From NCBI RefSeq assembly GCF_018613805.1, contig NZ_JAGGPL010000001.1:124001-188000 (forward strand): a stretch of DNA of 64,000 bases. The letters are read 5' to 3'. The notes under the pieces are model-generated. The model was not told the origin of the DNA and ran no database searches. It saw only the letters and a list, made by a program, of their open reading frames with translations. The DNA comes from Arthrobacter sp. ISL-48 (GTDB lineage: Bacteria > Actinomycetota > Actinomycetes > Actinomycetales > Micrococcaceae). Shown here piece after piece: positions 9,088 to 17,672 of this stretch. How positions within the stretch are numbered: position 1 is the stretch's first letter; each line of letters starts with the position of its first letter. Position numbers and translations under genes: made by a program.

Positions 9088-9492
9088 ATGCGCACATCTC
9101 CGAACCGTCTCATTGCCACCGTTTTCGGCGCCGTTTACCTGCTTGTTGGCCTCCTGGGCTTCGCGGTAACGTCCGGGATCGGCTTTTTCGCCACCGAGGG
9201 CAACAACCTCATCATTTTCGAAGTCAACCCGCTGCACAACGTCATCCACCTGGCCATCGGCGCTGCCCTCCTCTACGCAGGCCTCAAGGACACCGCCATG
9301 GCCCGCACGGTGAATGCCAGCGTGGGCGGGGTATACCTCTTGGTTGGCGTGGTGGGTCTGTTCCTCCTGTCCTCACCGCTGAACATCATTGCCCTCAACG
9401 GAGCTGATAACGTGCTGCACCTCGCCAGTGCTGTGCTCCTCCTCGGCGTGGGCCTGTCCCTGGACAAGTCTCCCGCCACCGCCCGGGCCTAG
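9088..9492 (+). CDS. DUF4383 four-helix membrane protein
   Basis: A 134-aa membrane protein with four hydrophobic segments. The pattern FEVNPLHNVIHLAIGAALL and its echo NGADNVLHLASAVLLLGVG is typical of DUF4383, a family frequent in actinobacteria and without a known function. The ATG at 9088 has GGAAGGA seven bases upstream. The next gene starts 6 bp after the stop, so the two form an operon. The two halves look like an internal duplication, each ending in N-x3-HLA. Confidence 0.85.
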   Translation: MRTSPNRLIATVFGAVYLLVGLLGFAVTSGIGFFATEGNNLIIFEVNPLHNVIHLAIGAALLYAGLKDTAMARTVNASVGGVYLLVGVVGLFLLSSPLNIIALNGADNVLHLASAVLLLGVGLSLDKSPATARA

Positions 9493-9498
9493 CCCGCC

Positions 9499-10083
9499 AT
9501 GGCTCCCCGGCCTACGGAAGGACCGGCCTTTCCTGCGGTTCGGCTCTTCGCCGGCTTCGCAGGGTTCGGGGCAGGCGCAGTTAACCTGGCCCTCTCGTCG
9601 AGCCTCCTTGCGGGGCCGGCAGGCTCCGGCGCTCCCCGACAAGTGGCATTGGGGATCCTCGCCGGCCTGTGGGGAGCCTCACTGATCCTGACGGCGGGCG
9701 TCTTCCTGAACGGCGCCCGCATTCCCGCAAGCCGCTGGTGGTCCGCCCTCCTGGTTGCAGCTGCGGGAATACACGCGGCGGCCCTGCTGATGACCCGGGG
9801 CTCCGCTTCCAGCCTCAACATCAGCCATCTGGCGGCCCTCCTGCTGACACTGATGATTATCGCTTCCGCCGCCTGGCTTCGCAGGCACGCAACGGGGTAT
9901 GACGACGGCGTTGCTCCCGCTGCGGGCCGGCCGGGAAGGCTACTGCTGGCGGCCTTCGCCGGTGCATTGCTTGTTGCCGGAATCGCGACGCCGGGCCTTG
10001 CCGCCTCCACGGCTGGCCAGTACGCCGTACCCCACGGCCAGCATGGGGACCCGCCCCTGCACTCAAACCACGATGGGCACTGA
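9499..10083 (+). CDS. Membrane protein with histidine-rich C-terminus, unknown function
   Basis: A 194-aa hydrophobic protein with about five membrane helices. It ends in HGQHGDPPLHSNHDGH, which has five histidines and could bind a metal such as copper or zinc; this is a guess from composition. It starts 6 bp after the DUF4383 gene and shares its transcript. The last predicted helix ends in GLAAS just before the His-rich tail, so the tail should lie on the face opposite that helix start. A bidirectional terminator follows. Confidence 0.75.
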   Translation: MAPRPTEGPAFPAVRLFAGFAGFGAGAVNLALSSSLLAGPAGSGAPRQVALGILAGLWGASLILTAGVFLNGARIPASRWWSALLVAAAGIHAAALLMTRGSASSLNISHLAALLLTLMIIASAAWLRRHATGYDDGVAPAAGRPGRLLLAAFAGALLVAGIATPGLAASTAGQYAVPHGQHGDPPLHSNHDGH

Positions 10084-10120
10084 CTCCAGTCGCCTCGCGG
10101 GAAAGCAGAACCCACACGAA

Positions 10121-10154
10121 AATGAGTCCCTGCGCTCGGGCGCAGGGACTCATT
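10121..10154. terminator. Bidirectional intrinsic terminator
   Basis: A perfect 14-bp stem (AATGAGTCCCTGCG and its complement) encloses the 6-base loop CTCGGG. It is flanked by an A-run on the left and TTTCG on the right, so it can stop the rightward membrane-protein operon and the leftward symporter gene. Confidence 0.85.
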
Positions 10155-10182
10155 TCGCAGAGCCGCCGAGGAACGTCAGGGG

Positions 10183-11799
10183 TCAGTGGTTGACTGCCTT
10201 CTCGGCGCCGACCCCGGTAAGGGAGCGGACTTCCATTTCGGCCTGTTTCTTCGTGTTCTCCAGTTTCTTGTCCAGCACGGTGCCGAGCCAGCCCAGGAGG
10301 AACGCCAACGGAATGGATACGAGGCCGGGGTTGCTCAGGGGGAAGATCGCGAAGTTGGCACCCGGGATCATGGATGTCTTGGTCCCGGAGACCACAGGCG
10401 AGAGTGCGATCAGGACGATGGCCGAACCGAGGCCGCCGTACATGCTCCAAAGCGCGCCCTGGGTGGTGAACCTGCGCCAGAACAGCGAGTAGATGATGGT
10501 GGGCAGGTTGGCCGAGGCTGCCACGGCGAAGGCGAGCGCCACCAGGAACGCTACGTTCTGGCCGTTGGCGAAGATGCCGCCGACGATGGCCAGGAGCCCG
10601 ATGACCACAACGGTGCGCCTGGCCACCTTGACCTCAGTGTCGGCGTCGGACGTTCCTTTAGCTATGACGTTGGCGTAGATGTCGTGGGCAAAGGACGCCG
10701 CCGCAGTAATCGTGAGGCCTGCGACAACGGCGAGGATCGTCGCGAAGGCCACCGCTGAGATGAAGCCGAGCAGCAACGGTCCGCCGAGGTGGAAGGCGAG
10801 AAGCGGCGCAGCGGAGTTAACGCCACCAGGAGCGGCCTTGATCGTGTCAGCACCTACCAGGGCGGCTGCACCGTAGCCGAGGACCAGGGTAAACAGGTAG
10901 AAGATTCCGATCAGCCAGATGGACCAGACGACGGACTTCCGGGCTTCCCTGGCGGTCGGCACCGTGTAGAAGCGCATCAGCACGTGCGGCAGGGCGGCGG
11001 TCCCGAGCACAAGGGCCAGGCCCAGGGACATGAAGTCCAGCTTGGAGGTATCGGACTTGCCGTACTGCAGTCCGGGGTTCAGGACGGCAGGGTTCTTGGA
11101 GGTTTCCACCGCACCGCCGAGCAGGTCGGACAAATTGAAGCCGTAGATGGCGAGGACCCAGAAAGTCATGACGGCGGCACCGGTGATCAGAAGCATCGCC
11201 TTGATGATCTGCACCCATGTCGTTCCTTTCATGCCGCCGATCAGTACGTACATGATCATCAGGGCACCGACGACCATGATCACCAGGGCCTGGCCGCCCC
11301 AGTCACTGATGCCCAGCAGCAGGGAGATCAGGCTGCCTGCTCCGGCCATCTGCGCCAGGAGGTAGAAGAAGCAGACCGCAAGGGTCGAGATGGCCGCGAC
11401 GATGCGCACAGGGCGCTGCTTGAGCCGGAACGAGAGCACATCTGCCATGGTGAACTTGCCGGTGTTGCGGAGCAGTTCGGCGACGAGGAGCAGGGCAACA
11501 AGCCAGGCGACCAGGAAGCCGATGGAGTACATGAAGCCGTCGTAGCCGTTAATGGCGATGGCGCCGGTGATTCCGAGGAAGGAGGCCGCGGAAAGGTAGT
11601 CGCCCGCGATGGCGGTGCCGTTTTGAGGGCCGGTGAAGGAACGGCCGGCCGCATAGTAGTCTGCCGCCGTCTTGTTGTTCCGGCTGGCCCTGATGACGAT
11701 CACCATGGTGATCGCGACGAACAGGGCGAAGATACCCATGTTCAGCAGGGTGGTGTCCTTGAGGTCCGCAACATTGACTGCGGGAACCATGAGCGTCAT
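10183..11799 (-). CDS. actP: Cation/acetate symporter (sodium:solute symporter family)
   Basis: A 538-aa permease with 13-14 membrane helices, family SSS. It takes up acetate or related short monocarboxylates with sodium or protons, as E. coli ActP and Corynebacterium MctC do. Visible signatures are NKTAADYYAAGRS near the N-terminus, GDYLSAASFLG, and RFYTVPTAREARKSV in the middle. Its ATG at 11799 overlaps the stop of the DUF485 gene as ATGA, the yjcH-actP arrangement. It is the last gene before a bidirectional terminator. Substrate is inferred from family and gene order; pyruvate or propionate are alternatives. Confidence 0.88.
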   Translation of the reverse strand: MTLMVPAVNVADLKDTTLLNMGIFALFVAITMVIVIRASRNNKTAADYYAAGRSFTGPQNGTAIAGDYLSAASFLGITGAIAINGYDGFMYSIGFLVAWLVALLLVAELLRNTGKFTMADVLSFRLKQRPVRIVAAISTLAVCFFYLLAQMAGAGSLISLLLGISDWGGQALVIMVVGALMIMYVLIGGMKGTTWVQIIKAMLLITGAAVMTFWVLAIYGFNLSDLLGGAVETSKNPAVLNPGLQYGKSDTSKLDFMSLGLALVLGTAALPHVLMRFYTVPTAREARKSVVWSIWLIGIFYLFTLVLGYGAAALVGADTIKAAPGGVNSAAPLLAFHLGGPLLLGFISAVAFATILAVVAGLTITAAASFAHDIYANVIAKGTSDADTEVKVARRTVVVIGLLAIVGGIFANGQNVAFLVALAFAVAASANLPTIIYSLFWRRFTTQGALWSMYGGLGSAIVLIALSPVVSGTKTSMIPGANFAIFPLSNPGLVSIPLAFLLGWLGTVLDKKLENTKKQAEMEVRSLTGVGAEKAVNH

Positions 11800-12176
11800 T
11801 TCTGTACTCCGGTGATCGGTTTGCCGTGCTGGTCGAATTCGTGGCCTTCAATGTCATGGCGCATCTCAGCCGCGATCGGGTCCAGCCTCCGATTGGAGTA
11901 GCTCACGTACCAGCCAGTAATGGCGAACGTGGAGACGAACTGGAGCAGCCCCAGGATCAGGCCGATGTTGATGTTGCCCCACACCTTGGTGGACATGAAG
12001 CCGACGGCGTAGTCAGCCAACAGGACGTAGGCGAAATACCACAGTAGGAAGGCAACGGCCATGGGAAAGACAAAGCTGCGGTGACGTTTGCGGAGTTCCT
12101 GGAACCGCTCAGTCGACTGGACCTGCTCGAAGTCCACGGACGCCGCTGCGCCCGGAGTCTGGGCTTCATTACCCAT
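11796..12176 (-). CDS. DUF485 (YjcH-type) small membrane partner of the symporter
   Basis: A 126-aa protein with two membrane helices (PMAVAFLLWYFAYVLLADYA and the stretch starting GLILGLLQFV). The family sits almost always directly before an ActP-type symporter and probably aids its assembly or regulation; the mechanism is not established. The segment FQELRKRHRSFVFP before helix one is the family hallmark. It is the first gene of the two-gene operon. Upstream, 169 bp separate it from the divergent histidine kinase. Confidence 0.88.
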   Translation of the reverse strand: MGNEAQTPGAAASVDFEQVQSTERFQELRKRHRSFVFPMAVAFLLWYFAYVLLADYAVGFMSTKVWGNINIGLILGLLQFVSTFAITGWYVSYSNRRLDPIAAEMRHDIEGHEFDQHGKPITGVQK

Positions 12177-12332
12177 CGTTCCTCCTCATTGAGACTTACT
12201 GGTGCCACACCGGCGCAACAACCCTCCAATGTGACTACAATCACTATGCGCCGTTTTCCCCACAACATTCCATAGCCGGAATAGGCAGGTTCGCTCAACG
12301 GTCGTGATGCTGCGGCAAACGGCAGCCGCGGC

Positions 12333-12338
12333 TACGCT
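12333..12338 (+). promoter_or_regulatory. Possible -10 element (TACGCT) for a leaderless transcript
   Basis: TACGCT ends 7 bases before the ATG at 12346, so RNA would begin at or within a base of the start codon. No ribosome site is present. No convincing -35 was seen. Confidence 0.35.
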
Positions 12339-12345
12339 GGGCAGC

Positions 12346-13563
12346 ATGCCGGACTCCCCGCTGCTGACCGCCGCCGCCATTGCCGTGATCGCGCTGGCAA
12401 TTGCCGTCGTCGTCGGCGTCGGCCTCAAGGTGCTCCGCTCCTTCCGTGACCTGGGCACGGATGCCGAGCGCGCAACCTACAACACCCTGCACGCCGCCTC
12501 CCGTGCGGGGCAGCATCTGCGGACGGGGCTGAACCCGGCGGGAGCCGCAAAGGCGGGGCGGCAGCTACGGAGTTTGCTCGGCTGCGATGCCTTGGCGATC
12601 ACAGACACATCGGGAGTACTGGCCTGGGACGGCTCTTCCGAGGAGCTGAAACCACTGCTCATGGAACTCGCTGCGGACGTCCTCACCAGCGGCCGGACCA
12701 CCGTGCTCAAGCCGGGCGACCTCATGCCAGCCGGCCTCGCCGCCGGTGGACTGAGCGGCTGGCCCGGCGGCCGCCTCGCCGCTGTCATTGCTCCGATACG
12801 CGCCGGCTCGCGGGTGGTCGGCGTGGTCGCCGCGTTTTCCCCGTCAATCGGTGCCGGACTGGTCCGGGCCACCAGTGAAGTGGCCGACTGGGTGGCAGTC
12901 CAGGTGGAGCTGGCCGAGCTGGATGCGTCCCGAACCCTCCTGATGGAGGCTGAAGTACGGGCCCTTCGGGCCCAGATAAGCCCGCATTTCATCTACAACT
13001 CGCTGAACGCCATCGCGTCTTTCATCAACACGGATCCGGAGCGCGCTCGCGAGCTGGTGGTGGAATTTGCCGATTTCACGCGGTATTCGTTCCGGCGCCA
13101 CGGCGATTTCACCACCCTGGCGGAAGAGCTCCGCTGTATCGACCGGTACCTGCTGCTGGAGCGCGCCCGCTTCGGTGAACGGGTACAGGTCAGCCTGCGG
13201 ATCGCACCGGAAGTCCTGAGCACCGTCATCCCATTCCTGAGCCTGCAGCCGCTCGTGGAGAACGCGGTGCGGCACGGGCTCGAGGCCAAGGAGGGTCCAG
13301 GCCACATCAGCATTACGGCCAATGATTCGGGAGCTTTTGCGGAGGTGACCATCGAGGACGACGGCGTGGGGATGGACCCTGCCCAGCTCCAGTCGGTACT
13401 GGCAGGGCACAGCGACGGTGACCATGTGGGGCTGCGCAACGTGGACACCCGGCTCCGGCAGGTCTACGGCGACGATCACGGCCTGGTGATCGAGACAGCT
13501 CCGGGGGAAGGAACCCTCATCACCATGCGCGTACCCAAATCCCAGCCAGGCCATGACGCCTGA
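12346..13563 (+). CDS. LytS-type sensor histidine kinase
   Basis: A 405-aa kinase: one N-terminal membrane helix (about 7-30), a GAF-like sensor segment (about 45-190), then the His_kinase domain with the phosphorylated histidine in QISPHFIYNSLN (H214) and a HATPase domain with PLVENAVRHGL and EDDGVGMD. It differs from classic LytS/BtsS by lacking the multi-helix 5TM sensor. It sits between two acetate-type symporter modules with its response regulator 47 bp downstream, so it probably senses the availability of such substrates. A GTG at 12304 would add 14 residues without a better ribosome site. Confidence 0.88.
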   Translation: MPDSPLLTAAAIAVIALAIAVVVGVGLKVLRSFRDLGTDAERATYNTLHAASRAGQHLRTGLNPAGAAKAGRQLRSLLGCDALAITDTSGVLAWDGSSEELKPLLMELAADVLTSGRTTVLKPGDLMPAGLAAGGLSGWPGGRLAAVIAPIRAGSRVVGVVAAFSPSIGAGLVRATSEVADWVAVQVELAELDASRTLLMEAEVRALRAQISPHFIYNSLNAIASFINTDPERARELVVEFADFTRYSFRRHGDFTTLAEELRCIDRYLLLERARFGERVQVSLRIAPEVLSTVIPFLSLQPLVENAVRHGLEAKEGPGHISITANDSGAFAEVTIEDDGVGMDPAQLQSVLAGHSDGDHVGLRNVDTRLRQVYGDDHGLVIETAPGEGTLITMRVPKSQPGHDA

Positions 13564-13610
13564 TGCCACAGTCCCCTGATGCCACGGTCCAACGCCGCTA
13601 ATGTAGAACC

Positions 13611-14330
13611 ATGATTAATGTCCTCGTCGCAGATGACGAGCTGCCAGCCGTGGAGGAATTGGCCTACCTCCTGGGGAAGGATGACAGGATCGGCATCATC
13701 CACCGGGCATCCTCCGGCGCTGAGGCCCTGCGCGCACTCACCACGGAAACCGTTGATGCCGTGTTCCTGGACATCCATATGCCAGCGGTGTCCGGCCTGG
13801 ACGTTGCCCGAGCCATTTCCCGCAGCAGCAGGCCCCCTGTGGTGGTGTTTGTGACCGCGGATGAGGATTGTGCCCTGGAAGCCTTCGAACTCGCCGCAGT
13901 TGACTACCTGCTCAAGCCGATACGCGCGGAGCGGCTGACCCGGTCAGTGGGCCGGATCAGCGAACTGATGCGCGACGGCGGGCCGCTGCCCGGGATGATC
14001 ACTGTGGACCAGGGCGGTACAACCCGGATGATCAGGCTCGACGACGTCACTTACGTCCAGGCGCAGGGAGACTATGCCAGGCTCCACACAGCCGACGCGA
14101 GCTACCTTATCCGGGTCCCGCTGGCTGACCTTGAGCAGCAGTGGGCGGGAGCGGGCTTCGTCCGCACGCACAGGTCCTACCTGGTGGCACTGAAGCATGT
14201 CACTTCCATGAAGCTGGCTGCGGACAAGCCCAGCGTCACCGTTTCCGGGGCCGGTCTTCCAATCAGCCGCCGCCACCTGCCAAGCATCCGGGGAAAGCTT
14301 GAAGCCACCCGTATCCGGCCGAAGGCATGA
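13611..14330 (+). CDS. LytTR-family response regulator
   Basis: A 239-aa regulator with a receiver domain (acidic pocket in VLVADDELPA, phosphoacceptor D54 in VFLDIHMP, lysine in YLLKPI) and a C-terminal LytTR DNA-binding domain (about 130-235; MIRLDDVTYVQAQGDYARLH, then FVRTHRSYLVALKHV). It pairs with the preceding kinase. Its stop overlaps the next small membrane gene as ATGA, so it is in one operon with the second symporter. LytTR proteins bind direct repeats; the likely targets are the promoters of the two symporter units. Confidence 0.92.
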   Translation: MINVLVADDELPAVEELAYLLGKDDRIGIIHRASSGAEALRALTTETVDAVFLDIHMPAVSGLDVARAISRSSRPPVVVFVTADEDCALEAFELAAVDYLLKPIRAERLTRSVGRISELMRDGGPLPGMITVDQGGTTRMIRLDDVTYVQAQGDYARLHTADASYLIRVPLADLEQQWAGAGFVRTHRSYLVALKHVTSMKLAADKPSVTVSGAGLPISRRHLPSIRGKLEATRIRPKA

Positions 14331-14677
14331 CCCGGGTCCGGGTCACAGCCCCGCGGTCCGCGGCGCGGCCGGTGACGGACACGCGGGAAGCGGCCGAGGA
14401 ATCGGACGCCGGCCAGGTATTCGTCCGATCCCTCATCCGCTCGCAGCTGCGCCTGGCACTGGTGGTGGGCGGCGGGTTCCTGCTGATCCTGTGCGCGTTC
14501 CCGCTGCTGCTAGAGGCTGCGCCCGGCCTCGCTGACACGCGCGTGGCAGGTATTCCTTTCGACTGGCTGCTGCTTGGCGCCGGCATCTACCCGGTGATGG
14601 CGCTAAGCGCCTGGCTGTTCATCCGGACCGCCGCCCGGAATGAGGCGAGGTACCGCGACCTGGCCGAGGACAAATGA
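14327..14677 (+). CDS. Small two-helix membrane protein, symporter partner
   Basis: A 116-aa protein with helices at about 42-60 and 77-99 and a charged tail (ARNEARYRDLAEDK). Its place directly before a symporter and its layout (SLIRSQLRLAL, helix, loop, helix) mirror the DUF485 partner at 11796-12176, though the sequence is divergent. It overlaps the response regulator by 4 bp and lies 7 bp before the symporter. A role in assembly or gating of that transporter is inferred. Confidence 0.8.
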   Translation: MTRVRVTAPRSAARPVTDTREAAEESDAGQVFVRSLIRSQLRLALVVGGGFLLILCAFPLLLEAAPGLADTRVAGIPFDWLLLGAGIYPVMALSAWLFIRTAARNEARYRDLAEDK

Positions 14678-14684
14678 TGCTCCC

Positions 14685-16163
14685 ATGAATCCTGCAGTTA
14701 GTCCTGCCGTCGGCGTTGCGGCCCTGGCCGTCGTTTCGCTGGCCACCGCGGTGATCGGCTTCTATGGCCTCCGGATTTCCCGCACCACGGGTGACTTCTA
14801 CGTGGCCTCCCGAACGGTCCGTCCGTGGTGGAACGCGTCGGCAATCGGCGGCGAGTACCTGTCCGCGGCAAGCTTCCTGGGTGTGGCCGGACTGATCCTG
14901 CTTTCCGGTACCGACGCCCTGTGGTTCCCGGTCGGATACACCGCCGGATACCTGATGCTGCTACTTTTTGTGGCCGCCCCACTTCGGCGGTCCGGCGCTT
15001 ACACCATCCCGGATTTCACGGAGGCCCGGCTGGATTCACGTGCCGTCCGCCGCGTTACCAGCCTGGCGGTGGTGGTAGTGGGCTGGCTGTATATCGTCCC
15101 CCAGTTGCAGGGTGCGGCACTGACCATCCGGATAACTACGGGCCTGCCGTCCTGGGTGGGATCGGTTGCAGTGGTTGTGGTGGTCTGCCTGACCGTGGTG
15201 GCCGGCGGCATGCGTTCCATCACCTTCGTGCAGGCCTTCCAATACTGGCTCAAGCTGACGGCCCTCGCCGTTCCGGCCGTGTTCATCGCCTTTGTACTGG
15301 CAGGCAACGGGTCTCCTGCCATCGCTCCGGCCTCCATCAATCCCACCGGCCTCGCGCCGGCCGGGCCGTACCAGAACATCTCCCTGCTGGTCGCCCTGCT
15401 CTTCGGTACCCTGGGGCTGCCGCATGTCCTGGTGCGCTTTTACACGAATCCTGACGGCCAGTCGGCTCGGCGGACCACCCTCATAGTGCTGGGCCTGCTC
15501 TCCGTGTTTTACCTGTTACCCACCGCCTACGGGTTGGCCGCCCGGATGTTCGCCCCAGGGCTGGCGCGCTCGGGCCAGGCGGATGCCGTGGTGCTGCTTC
15601 TGCCGGCGCAGCTGATCGGTGGCACCGCCGGGGACCTGCTGTCCGCGCTGGTGGTGGCCGGCGCCTTTGCCGCTTTCCTGTCCACCACCTCTGGCCTCGT
15701 GGTTTCCCTGGCCGGCGTGATCAGCCAGGACGTGCTCGGCGGCGGCGTCCGGGGTTTCCGGCTGGCAGCGGTCATCTCCGTAGTGGTCCCCTTGGGTTTC
15801 GCCTTCATGACGGACTCCCTGGCGCTGGCCGGAAGTGTCGGCCTGGTGTTCGCCTTCACAGCCTCCACGGTCTGCCCGGTCCTGCTGCTTGGCATCTGGT
15901 GGCGGGGCCTCACCGATGCCGGCGCCATCGCAGGCATGGTGACCGGCGGCCTGCTGTGCGGCGGAGCCATGATCTACAGCGCAGCCCTGGGTGGAGCCGG
16001 CACACCGTTCTGGGTAGCCCAGCCGGCGGCCTGGACCGTACCCGCGGCCTTCGCGGTGATGGTGCTCGTCTCGCGTGCCACGAAGGGGCGCGTGCCCAAA
16101 ACCATGTCACGGGTTATGACCCGGCTGCACACCCCCGAACGGCCGCTGGTGACTGACCGCTAG
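14685..16163 (+). CDS. Sodium:solute symporter, second acetate-type permease
   Basis: A 492-aa SSS-family permease, a paralogue of the one at 10183-11799. It shares TTGDFYVASR, GGEYLSAASFLG, PHVLVRFYTNPDGQSAR and the late segment of alternating helices. The ATG at 14685 follows the small partner gene by 7 bp. It is shorter at both ends than the first paralogue. As the last gene of the kinase-regulator-partner-permease operon, it is the most likely direct target of, or co-sensor for, the two-component system. The substrate could be acetate, pyruvate or another short carboxylate. Confidence 0.85.
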   Translation: MNPAVSPAVGVAALAVVSLATAVIGFYGLRISRTTGDFYVASRTVRPWWNASAIGGEYLSAASFLGVAGLILLSGTDALWFPVGYTAGYLMLLLFVAAPLRRSGAYTIPDFTEARLDSRAVRRVTSLAVVVVGWLYIVPQLQGAALTIRITTGLPSWVGSVAVVVVVCLTVVAGGMRSITFVQAFQYWLKLTALAVPAVFIAFVLAGNGSPAIAPASINPTGLAPAGPYQNISLLVALLFGTLGLPHVLVRFYTNPDGQSARRTTLIVLGLLSVFYLLPTAYGLAARMFAPGLARSGQADAVVLLLPAQLIGGTAGDLLSALVVAGAFAAFLSTTSGLVVSLAGVISQDVLGGGVRGFRLAAVISVVVPLGFAFMTDSLALAGSVGLVFAFTASTVCPVLLLGIWWRGLTDAGAIAGMVTGGLLCGGAMIYSAALGGAGTPFWVAQPAAWTVPAAFAVMVLVSRATKGRVPKTMSRVMTRLHTPERPLVTDR

Positions 16164-16242
16164 GGATCGAACAGCCTGATCCGAACAGGATCCGAGCAGA
16201 AAGGATCTCGCGCAGTGGTGCCGCAGGGTGGACAATGGCGGC

Positions 16243-16947
16243 ATGTCCACACAGGACGGAAGCCCGCTCCCCGGAATGCCGGAGAGTCTTCCGGAGATCG
16301 TCCCGGCATCGGTCCGGGCGCAGTTGCTCGCCACCGAGCACTGGAGCCTACTTGCTTCGCGCAGCACCACACAGGCTGAAGTGCTCACGCGGATCAGCAT
16401 GTTCCTGACTTTCACCTCGGCCAGCCTGGTGAGCGTGGCCCTGGTGGGCCAGGCCACCAAGTTCTCGGACATGTTCATCCTGCTCGCGGTGATTGTCCTC
16501 GGCATCGATGTGCTGATCGGATTCCTTACGCAGGTCCGTGTGCTTAACGTTGGCACGGAAGACCTGATGTACGTTGTGGCGATGAACCGCCTTCGCGCAG
16601 CCTACGTCGAGCTGGACCCCGGCGTTGCCCCCTACCTGATGGCCGCGTACCACGACGATGAAGCCGGCGCCGACCGGACATATTTCTTCCTCGGACGCCG
16701 CAGTACGTTGAGCCATGTGGCGGGAAGCAGCATGGTGTTCATCAATACCGCGAATATGGCGCTGATTGCCATCCTGCTGGGCTTGCTCGCCTCTTTGCTG
16801 GGCGCGAATACCATCACCGCCATCATTTTCGGTGCTGTCTGCGGGCTCGCCTACTTCACCGCCTCTTCCATTCACGGCTACCGGCAATACAGGGCGGCGT
16901 GGCAAGGCTTCACGCCGATCTCGCCGACCCCGCCCGGTGGGAGCTGA
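16243..16947 (+). CDS. Four-helix membrane protein of unknown function
   Basis: A 234-aa protein with two hydrophobic hairpins: helices at about 55-70 and 76-95, a soluble middle of about 75 residues (LMYVVAMNRLRAAYVELDP, then YHDDEAGADRTYFFLG), then helices near 165-187 and 190-210. I do not recognise a named family. The ATG at 16243 lacks a ribosome site; GACAAT 7 bases upstream could be a -10 for a leaderless message. It stands alone, convergent with the DivIVA-domain gene. Confidence 0.7.
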   Translation: MSTQDGSPLPGMPESLPEIVPASVRAQLLATEHWSLLASRSTTQAEVLTRISMFLTFTSASLVSVALVGQATKFSDMFILLAVIVLGIDVLIGFLTQVRVLNVGTEDLMYVVAMNRLRAAYVELDPGVAPYLMAAYHDDEAGADRTYFFLGRRSTLSHVAGSSMVFINTANMALIAILLGLLASLLGANTITAIIFGAVCGLAYFTASSIHGYRQYRAAWQGFTPISPTPPGGS

Positions 16948-16975
16948 CTCCGGGCGCGAGCCTGACACCGGCCAG

Positions 16976-16998
16976 GGCTCAGCCGGTCAGTCTGAGCC
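16976..16998. terminator. Short hairpin between convergent genes
   Basis: GGCTCAG and CTGAGCC pair around a 9-base loop in the 54-bp gap between two convergent genes. No U-run follows on either strand, so termination is only possible. Confidence 0.35.
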
Positions 16999-17001
16999 AG
17001 G

Positions 17002-17586
17002 TCAGTCGATGGCTGCCATCAGTTCAACCACTCGGTCCAGGAACGCATCGACCTGGTTTTCCTCGTACCCGTCCTTGCCCGTGGCGGGCCGGAAGAATGC
17101 CCGGCGGACGTTGTCAACACTGAGGGGCTTGTCCTGTTCCAGGTAGCCGATGAGGTCGTGGCAAAGGTTGTCCACGTCCAGGATGTTGTAACTGCGGACC
17201 TTCTTCTTCGACGGGCGGCGGAAGCGCTCGCCGTCGGGCCTGTGCAGCCGTCCGCGGAGGATGCCGGAGAGTTGTCCGATGTCGCGCAGCCATGCTTCCT
17301 CGCCGCGGGCGGCAATCAGTTCGTCCCGCTCGCGGCGGGCGAAGGCGTCCTCGAGCCTGTCCAGGGCAGCGTCCACGACGGCAGCCGAGTACCCGCCCTT
17401 CACAGGATCGAAGCTGACGGCACGGACGTCGGCGCTCCCGATGGCGCCGATGGCCGTCTTAGGCGTCTCGAGGGACACGCGGGCGCGCTGGAGGAACTGG
17501 TCCACCTGCTTGGCGTTGTAGCCGTATTCGCTGCGCTGCACGCGTTCAAAGGACGCGGGAATCTGCCGCTGGAAATCCACTGCCAC
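17002..17586 (-). CDS. DivIVA-domain protein with three repeated motifs
   Basis: A 194-aa protein with three copies of the short DivIVA-type motif: EYGYNAKQVDQFLQRAR near the start, GGYSAAVVDAALDRLEDAF in the middle and DGYEENQVDAFLDRVVELM at the end. Actinobacterial DivIVA/Wag31 proteins work in polar growth, but this one lacks the long coiled coil, so it is probably an accessory factor. The GTG at 17586 is chosen for AAGGA eight bases upstream. It lies 86 bp downstream of cdsA and may be read with it. Segment KKVRSYNILDVDNLCHDLI looks like a fourth, diverged unit. Confidence 0.8.
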   Translation of the reverse strand: MAVDFQRQIPASFERVQRSEYGYNAKQVDQFLQRARVSLETPKTAIGAIGSADVRAVSFDPVKGGYSAAVVDAALDRLEDAFARRERDELIAARGEEAWLRDIGQLSGILRGRLHRPDGERFRRPSKKKVRSYNILDVDNLCHDLIGYLEQDKPLSVDNVRRAFFRPATGKDGYEENQVDAFLDRVVELMAAID

Positions 17587-17672
17587 TTTATGTTCCTTCA
17601 ATGATCTTCGGCGGGGTCGGTGTTCGCACCAGTATATTGGCGCCCGGGGTTCTCTTGGCGCTGGGGGTCGCG

